Part shown: piece by piece, positions 1 to 12,200 of the stretch
Layout of the letters: the number at the start of each line of letters is the position of its first letter
How positions within the stretch are numbered: the first letter of the stretch is position 1
From: Amoebophrya sp. A120
Lineage: Eukaryota > Sar > Dinophyceae > Syndiniales > Amoebophryaceae
Reading direction: 5' to 3'
Length of the DNA stretch: 64,000 nucleotides
NCBI GenBank assembly: GCA_905178155.1
Contig: CAJINV010000014.1
Location: 716,116-780,115 of the forward strand
Program-made: the position numbers and the translations under genes
Notes under the pieces: generated by a model
Seen by the model: the letters and a program-made list of their open reading frames with translations, nothing else
The model's database searches: none
What the model was told of the DNA's origin: nothing

Positions 1-229
1 TGCAACTTGTCATGCTAAATCTGAAGCATTGAAAAATCTGTGTTGCATGATTACCAAAAGTGGTCCAGTTTTGACCAAGTCGGGAGGGAGTTTCTCATGC
101 AGGGTAGGCATGAGAGAGATCGCGCAGAATCTGTCATGCTAGGTCCTGCATTCCAGACCTCGTGTGTCATGGAAAAGCTGCATGACAAATCTGACAATCT
201 TCCAGACCCAGACATTTTTACAATCCATA
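1..229. mobile_element. Introner family A (partial, cut by window start)
   Basis: The right TIR ends at 229 (CAATCCATA). The interior matches the subtype seen at 14795, 28626 and 42502. The left end and TSD are outside the window; the right TSD would be CCCCG (230-234). Confidence 0.85.
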
Positions 230-3200
230 CCCCGCGTCGACAGCCAGCTCCTTGCCGATGTCGGACATTTTGGTGTCTTCCTTGGCCAGCCACAGGGACC
301 GGACCAAACCCAGCACGGACTGCACCCCTATGGACACAGACATCGACATGGCCAGACTCGTGGGCGCGAGCATGTAATCCTTTCCGGCCACCGCAGAGGA
401 AGCATTCGCGAAGCTGGGGCCCGCCGCAGGGTGCTGCCGAATCACGTGCAGGCCGCCACGCATCTGAGTTTATTTTTGCTAGTTGTTCGGTATAGTTACT
501 TGGAACTGCGTATGCCTACTATTAATCAGCTTTAGAAAAAATTTTCCATGGTGGTCTGTCACGCAGATGGATCACAACAACTACAACATCCAACGGGCCC
601 TGCTCTATTAAATGAACGAATAGAAGCGTAGGAGTAGTACCGGGTCCACTTTGAAGGTGTAGTGTTTTAGCGGCAAGAAATTCTCTCCGATCGCGTTGAT
701 ACCACCTGCCAGGGACGAGGAGGCCCCTCCTGCGGACGCCGCGCTGGTCGCGCCCACAGAAGTTGCACCAGTGCTTGAGGCCGCAACCGCGTGGGCAACG
801 GCCTGGGATGAAGCTGCGCCCGCTCCTCCAGTGACACCTCCACTCCCCGCGGCCACCAACGCAGCGTTGACTTGCCCGGCGTTGTTTGCAATGAACAAAT
901 TGCCCCCGGCGGTGGAGGCAGTGGAGACGTATCCTGTGCAAAAACGTCGGGGGCCCCAAACCGCATGTTAATTGGAGGTCATGCAAATCTGCATGCAGCT
1001 GCCCCAGAAGTCTCTCATCATGATTCCCAATGAGCAGCACTTTCCATATGACGTGTTGGACCAGCCTTCCGAAAAAATCATGCTCTTGCTAGCAGGACCA
1101 CAACATGGCCAATTACAATTTCAATTCGTCGTGATGCGGCTATTTATAGCCAAGCACGACCACAGAGACAGACACATACACACTGCATGTCATCAAAAGC
1201 ATGCGGAGTCGACAATGTGCTTCTCGAACAAGAAGATCTGTCTAACCAGATTTCTGATCTCGCCTCCGGAAAGGGGTGAACGACGTTTTTACATAGAATA
1301 AGATGACGCGCTGGATGAGCCAGGTGTCCGCGACGTTTTTGATGGCGTTGGTGGTACTGGAGCCGGTCGCGCCGAGAACGTAGGCGGGCGTGATCACGTT
1401 GGGCGTGGCCCGGTAGTGCGTTATAACGCGCTCAGGTGTTACAATCTCAAACGTTACAATAGAGTTTGGAAATCTGTGATCCAAAAAGTGCATGACCTAG
1501 CCTTCATCTCCCACAGGTCTGCGCATGACAAGTTCCGGAGTCCCAAACCGCACTAGAATCATCATCTGGCGAGATTTGTATTGCAGAAAGTGGACCAAGT
1601 CTGTGTCTGTCATGCTCATCATGCAACACAAAATCCAGACTCTATTGCCACATTGAAGATTGCAACATCTGAGCAAGCCATATGCGTGATCCGCGTCTCC
1701 TGTTCTATGGGCTGCTTCATCTCGGCCTCCCAACGGTTCGACAGGTTGTTCTGCTCCAGGTTGGGGTGGTGCGACAGGGCGGCCCGGTTGATCCGTGTTC
1801 GCGCGGTGGTGGTGCAAGAGAGTTTCTTCGCTCGTGCACAGGTCGTCGTCTCTACTTCGGACGTAGTCTTCAGCTTGTCGCTCAACCTGATCGCCGGGGT
1901 CTCCTGTGCCGTTCCAACACCGCCTGCTTCGTCGGGCGAGACCGAGAGTGTAGCTGCCGTTCCAGCTTCTGCATGACAAAGTTCATGGTCTGATTCCGTG
2001 CAAGCCGTGGACTCAACATCGGACTGGGACGAGGGCCCGTGCTGGTGCTTATGCAGTAGGAAAAGTACACGACCGCATGAGGATTTTCCTCTTCATTCAT
2101 AACCATAAGTAGTAGTAGAAATTATTGCATCACAAAAAATTGTTTATGCAGTACAACAAGCAAATACCAACATCTGAAAGATGGAGAGAAAGAGGTTTTA
2201 AAACCTCTGCGATCATACCGATCAAGACTCGTATTGCAAGTATAGTACTGCTGCAAATTTCCGCGGTACTACTGGTACTGCAAAAATTGGAATTTCATCG
2301 TATGATTAGAATTATAACCCGTGATCATGCGAGGATGGTACTTTTGCAGATGGGATACTGGTTTGTTTTTTTCTTCTATGGAGAGAAAAAAGTTTGTCAC
2401 AGTCACTACCTTGCAGGTTTTGCATTACAAATTTTTTCAGCATCACAGCTTTTCTTTGTATTGCAGAAACACTAGGGAAATCCCTAAGGAAGTTTGGCTG
2501 TGATGCATTTTTACGCATGACAGGAAGTTTTGTATTGCAAAAATGCGCATGAGTGATCGTGACGAACTTTTTTTGTTTGATATCTTCGTCGGTCCAGTAA
2601 AACTCTGTTTCCCGGCGCGCCGACCATGGAGTTTTGGAACCTTCACCGTGATGGGTTTGTCGTGAAAGTATCACTTGCAAAAACGTCCCCATCCCAGAGT
2701 TGTCATGCAGATTGGCAATGGCAGGAACATTTGTAATGCGCATCTCCATGAGAGGCATTTCCAGTCGTGTTTTGGCATTTGCAATGCTGTAACCAGGATA
2801 AGCAGATGGATTTGTGATGCGTTTGCCCTTGCTAAGCTGCACTACACTACGGACTGAAACTTGTGATGCGTGAGTTCCAAAGCCTCTAGGTTTGTGTTGC
2901 AAAATCCCCATCTTGACTCTGGGGTGGGGACATCTTTACTCAGGATAGGAAGGCGCCAAAGGTCAGCGACTGGAAATCGGACTCGGAACCTCCCGAAGCG
3001 GCTGACGAGGGGGACCGCGTGGACTGGTCGGAATGGTGATCATGATGCTGATACTCACCACCAGCGGACGAAGATGTTGATGTGAAAGCGTGCCTAATAG
3101 CACTTCCATCCTGCTGGTGGTCTACTTCACGACGCGCCTCCGACGAAAGAATGTCGTTCGGTCTTCTCCCATTTTTAGTGCCAAAAAGCTTCTTGTCGGC

Positions 3201-6200
3201 ACCATGTTCGCTGGTCGTGTTAATATTCTCTCCACTGGAAGTAGTTGTAGTGCTAGACGTCATGAAAGCTGACACGCTGTGCCAAAACGTGTCAAGCAAA
3301 GAAGGCTTGGCGTTGTAGTAATTTTCATCTTCCTCAGCGCAGGAAACACCTGGACCACGACCGTAGAAATCATCATCCTGCTCATCGGCATTAGAAGTGG
3401 TGTTTGAAACACACGAGCGCGGAGTGCAATTATCAAACAAAAAAGTGCTAACGTTAACGGTTTTCGCAGATGGCAGTTATGCATTTACAAATTTTGCCTT
3501 CCATGCATGCTGCGCAATACAAATTTAGGCACCTGACATTTCCTGATGCATTACTGCATAACAAATTTCGTAAACGTTAACACTTTTTCTTGTGATAGCA
3601 ATTATCCTGCTCCGACGTTGAAAAGTCCTCTACTTCGCTGTTCACGTCGGTGGTAGAGTTCTGGTCCACATCCACCCCGGTGGCGCAAGAATTCTCGTCC
3701 GTGAAGAAAAAAGAACCCCCGCCTGCTTTTGATGATGTCTCGTCCCGTCCGTGCACTTCGAGTTGGTGATCCTCCTCGTCGGATACTACAATTTTTGTCC
3801 CGACATAATCCATCGACTTTTGCGCGGCGGCCGGGGCCGCCCCACCGGGGGGCTTCAACTTCGTATCGCTCCTTCGTGGAGGTCTCTCCGTAGCGAGAAA
3901 GTCGGGGGAGTGCAGCAACAGTGGCGTGACGTCAGACGGTCGTGTGGAATCGTTGTTCCTCCGGTCATCTTGCGTGCAACCACGTGTGGGTGAGAGGGAC
4001 AACGTCTTTGCGCCGTCCGAGTTGGAAGTTGCACAGAAATTGTGCTGAGCATCCCGTGGAGGTCCTCTTGCAGAAGGAGCCCGCCCTTGATGTTCGACGT
4101 CCACATTGGTCTCCTCACTGACAGGTGGGGATTCGAGCAAAAACGTAGACCCGACGAGCAACGAAGAGCCGGTGGATGCTTGTTCTTCGCTGACGCACCT
4201 ACTAGAGATCAACAAGTCCGGCGTTAGTGTTTGCTGCGGTTCTTGTTCAACATCTCCTGTCAACATCAGGAGGCTGTGGTCCTCGTCCTGGATGCTTGAG
4301 GTGGAAAGGTCTTGCGACACCTCACCAACACGCGTCGAGCAACTTCCAACGGAAACATTCAAATATTGTGATGCTGCAGTTCTTGCACCAGAAGGCGCGC
4401 CGCCTTGCTTGTCTTCGTGCTCCTGGAGGTGGTTCTCGTCGTCAACTACACACCAGTTGTCTTCAGGAAGATGATCTGGCGGCGAGTAAAGAGTAGAGGC
4501 GTCAGTACAACCAGTTGTAGCATCTGCATCCCCATCAAGAACTTGTTCTACAGAAGGCGCGGTCGTGGATGCTTGTCGCTCGACGAGGAGATTCGCTTCG
4601 ATCTTAGCTACTGCCCTAACCTTTCGCGGCGTTTCGAAGGCCGCATCCTCTTCATCTCGCAGTTGTGCTATTTGCAAACCCGGCGGGGCTTCTTTTTCTT
4701 GTCGCGGAAGCGGTCGCACATCACGATTCGTAGTTGTAGATTCAACGATATCAGTGTCGGCTTTCCTCGTGCTCTCCTCGCCTTCTGCTTCTTCGAGGTG
4801 GTCGTCGGGCCGCGTTGCAGTGGTCGTGGTGGTTCCAAGGGTAGCTTTCAACAATATCTCGTCACCTTCATCTTCTGCCGACGAGCAGGGAGGTGATAGC
4901 ACATCAACCGGGCTCGTTCTTTTGCTGTGCGGTGGATCATCCTCGACGTCGTCTTCCTCGTCCTCGTCTTGCAGCTCTACTCCCTCCTCTACCACCGGCA
5001 GCTGCATCAATTTTGCCTTGTGCATTCGCATCAGATGATGTTGATGAGAGGAGCCGGAGCCGGACGACAGATGATTATTAGCATGCTTCAACGAGTGGTG
5101 TATCCGGCCGGCCTTTGGGTTGATCTTCGTGTGAGGCTGTGACCACTGTGAGGGATTGTTATTATTTCCAGCTTGTTGCCTTGTACAAGTTGTTGTGCCA
5201 ACGACATGCGCCGACGAGGAGGGGAGTTTGCTGTTGTAAAGAACTCCTGCTGGACTACTGGAGGAAGCCGCAACAACTACTCCTTGTCCTTCTGCTCCTG
5301 CTGGTCCAACAGCTGCACCGCTAGTAGTTCTACAACTCGTCCTCCCGTTTTTCATCATCAAATTGTGGACATTTTTACTACTATTCGTTGCAGTGCCTTG
5401 CTGCAGTTCTAGTGCCTCATGTTCTTCTTCATCACTCGCCCGCGAGGTTTTCTTATCCTCGTGGTCTCGTCTGCTCGACGTCGACCTGGCACCAACAGTG
5501 GAAGTACCGCAAGACGCCGATCTGCTACTACCACGGGCAGCTGCTCTTTGCTCCCTGCCGCCTTGTGCATCTGCAGGGACGATAGTAGATGAAGCGCTTC
5601 TACCCGAACTACCGGCGGTAGGAGCTGTACTTTTGCCGAAAAACTCATGCAAGAAAAAAACTGCGCAAGTCTAGGTAAGTTTGTGTTGCAGATCATGTTC
5701 AATCCAGTCACAGTTGTCATGCTGGTTGTGCGTCTTCATCATGGGTTCGCTTCATAAGTGTTTTCAGTTTCACGTACTTTACTGACGTACTAGGTGCCGC
5801 TGCGCATGACAGATTAATGTGTCAAACAAATTTGTGATGCGACTCAGCATCCTGCTCCAAAGTTACACTTCCACAGTTTTTCTTTTGGATAAAACTGGAA
5901 GGATTTGCCGGGCCGGATGCCGAGCCAGTAATCTTCCAATCGCCGGAGGTTTTTCTCCACAATGCCCTCGGCTTGCGGTTGTAGCTGGGAAAGAACCATG
6001 GCAAGGTTAGAAGATGTTCCAGCACGACCGCAAGTAGAATTTGTCACCTCATTTTCAGGTCCACCAACCGGAGCTCCGCTCCCAGCAGCTTCTCCACGAC
6101 TAGGACCACCGGAAGCCGTTTCCGAACGAGTAGATGATCCGGCAAAATTTTTTGCGGACTCATTTACCATGTCCATGTCCGTCCTCACGGAGGTTGTGGC

Positions 6201-9200
6201 TGTCGTGGTCGTTGTGGTTGTGCCGCACCTTCCCGGGCCCGTGGTTTTGTAGTAGTCGTCGTCCCAGGTAAGCGCTAGAGGTGCGGCCCCCCCTGCAGAT
6301 CCACCTCCAACCAGCAGACCGATTGTGCCAGTACTTCCTGTCGTGGGAATGTTGATTTGATTCCCCGTCAAGAAAATACTGTTTCCGTCTTCCTGCCCGG
6401 GGAAAATACTGCTGCCGGAAGATGAACTACAGGTACCGGCCGACGAAATTTCCACCACCGACTTGCCGAAAAAGTACTCAGAGTGGTACGCGTAGTTGGC
6501 CTATGCATTGCAAGTATACGTCTGGTGCTGTTCTGGAAGGATTCAATTACACTTACACCTGTGATGCGAACAAGTTCGAATCACGCAAAAATTTGTGCTG
6601 CACGAGCGCGCTTGTTCGTCCCAACATTGCTTCACTAGAACGCAAAGAACAATTTTGAGTTTCTCCGTACAAAACAGGCATCTCACCACCTCTGCAAACA
6701 AGCCTGGATAGGCTTTCGGGGGAAGTCAACATCCGCGTCACTTGTGTGAAGGATGCAAAAGCTGCACGACGACGACACAATCGACATCTCCACCTTTCAC
6801 TTCTAGACCCAGACGCAATATTTGCAATGTTGCATATGGCCAGCCCGGGCGGCACGTAGTTGCCGAACGTCAAGGAACGAAAGAGCTCCACCTTGGTCGA
6901 CAGGTGGCGGATGTGCGAGCACAGCGCCGTGATATCAAATGTAAAAATGTCTGGGTCTGGAAGAATGCAGAAGTCTGTCATGCAGATTTTCCATGACCCA
7001 TGAGGTCTGTAATGCATGCCCTAGCATCAGAGATTCTGTGAGGGCTCTCTGATGCTCATACCGCATCAGAAACGCCCTGTCCGATTAGCGCAGATTGCGC
7101 CTCTTATGCTGTTCATGCAATACAGATTTTATGTAGAGTCCAAAGGTAGCATCACAAGTTCCAACTTTCCAGACCCAGACATTTTTGCAGTTCATACGTG
7201 ACGTCCAGAAACGAAATTCGCGCGTTCAGAGCCATCAGGTCCACTTGGCGCACCCGGTTCCCCCGGCGCAGGTGCTGCAAAAACTGCAGCCACGCGGTGA
7301 ACTCGCTGTAGTCACACTCCACGGATATCAACTGTAAAAATGTCCGGGTCTGGAAGATTGCGAGCTTTGTCATGCAGATTTTCCATGACCCATGAAGTCT
7401 GGAATGCAGGGCCTAGCATGACAGAGTCTGTGAGGTCTCTGCCATGCCTATCCCGCATGAGAAACTACCTCCCAACTTGGTCGAAAGTGGACAGCTTTTG
7501 GCACTCATTCGTTCGTTCGTATGGATCGGCTCTGCCGACCGGGTGACCCATCGCCTTGCATATAAATGACCGACATAGGCGATCCCCGTTACGGGACATA
7601 CATATTGGCCGCACGGAAGGGCCCTAGGCGCTACATACATAGTTCATCCTAGCGCCTACCACTTCGGTCGGGACTAAGTCAGCCTGGTCCTGGGGGTTCA
7701 CAGCGCACTAGCCATCTGCTAGCATAAACAGACTGGGTTTTACAAACTGTAACTGATCTAACATCTCATAACAGTGAGGCCATCATAAAGGTGCGCTAAA
7801 ACGGGTTCGGGGCGCTCCGTACGGAAGGGAGCCTTTCGACGCGGCGCACACTCTCCTGTAGAGTTTTACGCGGAACACGGATGGGCCGCGCACGCAACTC
7901 AGTCGAGGAGGACACACGCTCCCTCAATAATAGAGGCGGTAGTCAGGTCACTCACGGCGGCTGGCCTGTCTGAAAACGGTAATCCCCACCACCCATCTTC
8001 CCGGTTCGTCAATGACTCTGGCAAGCCATGTTACTTAGACTCCCCGCACATGCAAATATGGGACGGCGGGGGGGTTTTAAAAAGAGCTCTCGCCGTCCTT
8101 GATCTACTATAAAAGAAAAAGCCCTATAATTTCGGCGAGGCTGTTTAACTACTCGCTAGCTGATGGCCTCCTCAGGCAGCCGGCCCCGGGCATTCTCCGA
8201 GGCTTAAAACTTGCTATATTTTTTCTAATGTCGCGAAGGAAAACAAAGAAAGAAAGTGGCGGCAATGCCGCCAAAGACAACACCCAACCCGAAGACCACC
8301 GGGCAAAAATCATGGGGGGTGGGACACCAAAAACGAACGGGGCCAAGAACTTCGCGGCCAAATACCTAGCGCCCTGGGGCTCCTCCCATCCAGAGAGAAA
8401 ATGGCCCAGAAGGGAGGCGACCCCGAGGGGAGGCCAGGCGCGGTGTGCAAGATTAGGGGGGGCGGCAATTCGCCCACACAAAAAACCGGGAAACCGCCCG
8501 GCGAAATGATCAACAGCAACCACCTAGCCGGAAACAGACCGGGCGGGGCACCTCTTGCCCCGACTAATTCCTTGCCTAAATCGATGCTAAGGCAGGCGAC
8601 TAACTTCGCGCCTAAATTCCTGGCTAAATCACGGCTAATTTTTTTCATTGCAAACCCTTTCGCATTCCCTATGCTTGAATTAGAAACAAATTAGACGCGA
8701 AATTAGACCCCAAATTAGCCCCCCCCAACCCCACCTCTGCGCCCCTCATAAACCTCGGCCGGGCGGGCCGGGGCCATTGATATGCGGCCCGAGACAAATG
8801 GAAAACAGTCGCGCCGTTTCCCTCTGGGGCAAAAACTAAAATCGCAGGGGCGCAAACCTTGGAAACCCCGGGCCCCGATGCGCCACGGGCCCTGCAGACA
8901 CTGGGGCGGGCAATCTTCGCCAAAAAAATTAAAAAAAATCCCCAGCGCCCCAATTTCCAAAACCTGCAAAAACTACCGACGAAAAAACCCTTGCCCGGGC
9001 TACCTCTAGAACCCTTGGGGCCCCAGACTCGTGGGGCCACGACGAAAAGAAAAAAGGAGGGCCACAAGCCGGAACAATGTGGGCCCCACAATATTAGAAA
9101 AAAATCGGCAGCCTTTTAGGCGGCAAATTTGCGAGCCATCGGCCGGCTGAGCCTCCTGTATAGTAATGGTCTCCCTTTTCTCCTCCTTTCCCCTTTCTCA

Positions 9201-12200
9201 ATTTAACTCGCCTGCATCCCCCTGCTAATTTAACTCGCCTCCCCGTTTATCTCTCTGAAAACTCCGTCCGCAGTTTCACTCTCCTGCCAATTTAACCCGC
9301 GACGCCAACGGCTTTACTTCGGCGCATGGTGTGAAATCTTCGCGGCTTCTCTTCTCAGCTCCTCGACCTCTGCGCAGCGTTTTGCTCTGTTACCTTCGTT
9401 TTTTTTTTTTTTGGATCCGCGCCGCGCTTGTTTCTCTGAGTGCGGTCGATCTTCTTGGCCTATCGTCGCCGCCTGTTTGAAAGTTTGGACATTTTGAAAC
9501 GCGCCCCGCGATTCGCCTGAAGCTTATCGGGGTGATCTTGGCCCTGTCGCGTTCGTTGGCAACTTAAGGGATCCCCTGGAGATCCTTAATCTGACTGCGC
9601 TGAAACAATCTGAGAAGTATGAGGGCAGGATCTTAAGGCGAACGCGCCGGGTCATATTTTCCGGCAGTCCTCGAGCCTGCCGGGCCTTTTCTTTTTTTAT
9701 TCAAACGGGAAATAGTGTTTTCGTTTTTTTCTATGATTTCGATGCTGTGCGTTTTTCAAAAATCTCCGGAGTGCATTTCTCAGACTTTTCAGTCGCTCGG
9801 CCTGGTGTCCGATTTTCGGTCCGTCACTATGTCACTTCAATCATAGGGATCCTGCGTCGCCTGAAGTCGTCCCCCCGCTCCCCTTCCTGTGCTGTCTTGC
9901 AGCGATCTCCGAATAATCCGCAGCGATCTCCGAATAACCCGCTTCCTGTGCTGTCTTGGCACTCATGCAACACAAATTTTTGCATTATTCGGATTTAGCA
10001 TGACAAGTTTTAATCTTCCAGACCCAGACATATTTGCAATGCATAACGGAGACGCACCGGCGAAAGTGGCTGTTGCGGAAGTAGAACCGGTACTGGTGCT
10101 TTTTTGTGGACGTCCCGGATATGGTCTTGATCGGGTTCAGAGAGGCGGAACTGCTGTTGTGCGAAGTGGAACTACTAGAGGTGCCGGACCGTGGAGGGGT
10201 GCCAGCGCCTCCTGGAGCACCACAAAGAGGTCCTGGCGTGCTATTGTGTTGCATGCCAGTTATCGACGTTGTACTCACGCCGTTATTAGCAGGTGCTAAA
10301 TCACTACTTCCAGCATGTTGATGCGCTGCGGCAGTAGAAGAAGTCGCAGCGGCCTGATCGGCGACATTGTGCTGGTCCGCGACTGCGGTAGAAGTGGCGC
10401 TCCACCGGCCAAAGATAGAACTCGACCCACTAGCAAGAACACCCGCGCCGCCGGTTGTAGTGGTTCCGTCTTTCATCCGAGAAGTGCTGTTGTTTTGCTG
10501 CTGGTGCTCCACCCCTGAAGAGGAATTATGGCCTCCTGCCCCTGAAGGTGCTGGGGGTGGTCCTGTACAACCGGTAGTTTCGACTTCTTCCTTACTGAAC
10601 ATCGAGTGCGCCCCGTTGATAATGGCCACGTTGCTCCCAATCGAACTCGTCGCGGTCTTCATCTGCTCCATATTACGACCCTGCAAATGTTCACCCTGTC
10701 GCTCGCGCTCGGCCTGCTGCTGGGCTCGATGCTGCGCCTGCTGTTGGGCGGCTGCGGCGGAGTCCGAGACGTGAAGCATTATCATATGTAAAATCGTCCC
10801 CATACCAGAGCCAAGATGGGAAATCTGCTAGACAAAATCAAGCAGCTTTGGTTGCTTCGCATGACAAGTTTGTCCTTGTAGTGTAATCCTGTTTAGGTAG
10901 TTTAGCAGCACCACAGATCTAGCCTATCACGCGGATTCTAGCATCACAAATGCCACAACACGACTAGAAATGGCTTCGCATGGGGCTCCGCATGATAAAC
11001 TTTTTTCGCATGCAGATTTGCATGACAACTCTGGGGTGGGGACGTTTCTGCTCAGAATAAGCATGTCCAGGTTGTTATCGGAGGTGGACAATCGGTTCAC
11101 CGAACTCGCTGAAGAGGACCCGTAGTATCCATGATTCTGCGTACTAGCCATCTGCTGACTGTGCATTTGCTGTTCGATGATTGTCGCACCATTGCCAGTG
11201 TTCACCGTGTCGCCGGGTTCATCTGTGTTGCAGCTGTTCGTGGTTTTCGTCAGCGAGGTTGTGTTGTTTGTGGTTATGGTCGTCCCAGCATTTTGATTTT
11301 GCGCGGCACGACCCGCAGACGAGCTGTGGCTGTGGCGCGGACCTCCACTTGTTTCCAGGTGCTGATTCTGTTGGTCTACTTCTACTGCTCCAGACGTAGA
11401 ATTACTGGTTTTATTCACATTTTTCGAGGAGGAAATGGAGCAGGAGGAGGTCGTGTCAAATGTAAAAATGTCTGGGTCTGGAAGAGTGCATGTTTGTCAT
11501 GCTTGTCTGGTATGATTCTCAAATCTGTCATGCACGTTACCGAATAGCGCCAGTTTTCTGTCATGCAGAAACGCAGGCTGTAATGCAGAATAAGCAACAC
11601 CTAGAAGCTCAGAAACTTGCCATGCTGAGCCAGCACTTGTGGCCTCCTCATGATACGCCACCCAGCATCACAAGTTTCCAGACCCAGACATTTTTACATT
11701 TGATAGGTCGTGCTGTGCTTCGGATTGTCCACCGACGAGGACGCGAGGTTGCTAGAGGATGATCCTGATGCTGCTATGAAAGCGTCTGGATTGAAATCGT
11801 CAAAGTTGAAATAATTATTTCTCATGCATAAATTGGAAGGCATGAAGCGCCTCTCTTGCAGGGATGGCAAGTGAGGCCGACTGTCAGCCTGTTTGGGGTC
11901 TGCGATGCAGCTGCTGAAGTAGCATGACAAAGGACGCCTTCTATCCCTAAACAGCATGACAAACTGGATTTAGACGGTGCCGAAATTTGTCATGCGCCCC
12001 TTGGCAATTGGGCTTCCAACTGGTATCGATTTTAATATGCATATACAAGTTATTTCAACTTTGTCGATTTCAATCCTGACACTCCCATAGCTGCGTTTGG
12101 GGAAGAAGTGGAACTCGAGGAGGAGGAGCTCGTCGTGATTTCGTACGGCAAAACCAAGAGGTCCGCAATGAAGCGGCTGGCTTCAATGTGCGGCAGGCAC

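Larger units (their letters stand above)
7326..10045. mobile_element. Introner family A with a nested 2.45-kb insertion
   Basis: TSD ACGGA at 7321-7325 and 10046-10050 flanks the whole 2,720 bp. Without the insertion it is a normal element of about 262 bp with reversed interior. Joins FRRCVSV to ECDYSE in frame. Confidence 0.92.

Noticed and set aside
2047-2357. Canonical GT-AG intron instead of an introner
   Set aside because: A GT...AG reading is possible, but the inverted ends matching family B and the CTGGT duplication explain the same junction better; kept as an introner with lower confidence.
1301-5891. Frame changes between neighbouring open frames interpreted as a pseudogene
   Set aside because: Every change is accounted for by excision of an introner with one TSD copy, which leaves an uninterrupted frame.
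7520-8100. Possible 5S rRNA, tRNA or snRNA in the left part of the nested element
   Set aside because: Local hairpins and a GGTTCG-like word are present, but no cloverleaf, 5S consensus or Sm-site arrangement could be built.
8099-9119. Several open frames inside the nested 2.45-kb element
   Set aside because: They overlap on both strands, are Gly/Pro/Arg/Trp-rich from C/G runs, and show no transposase or reverse transcriptase motif.
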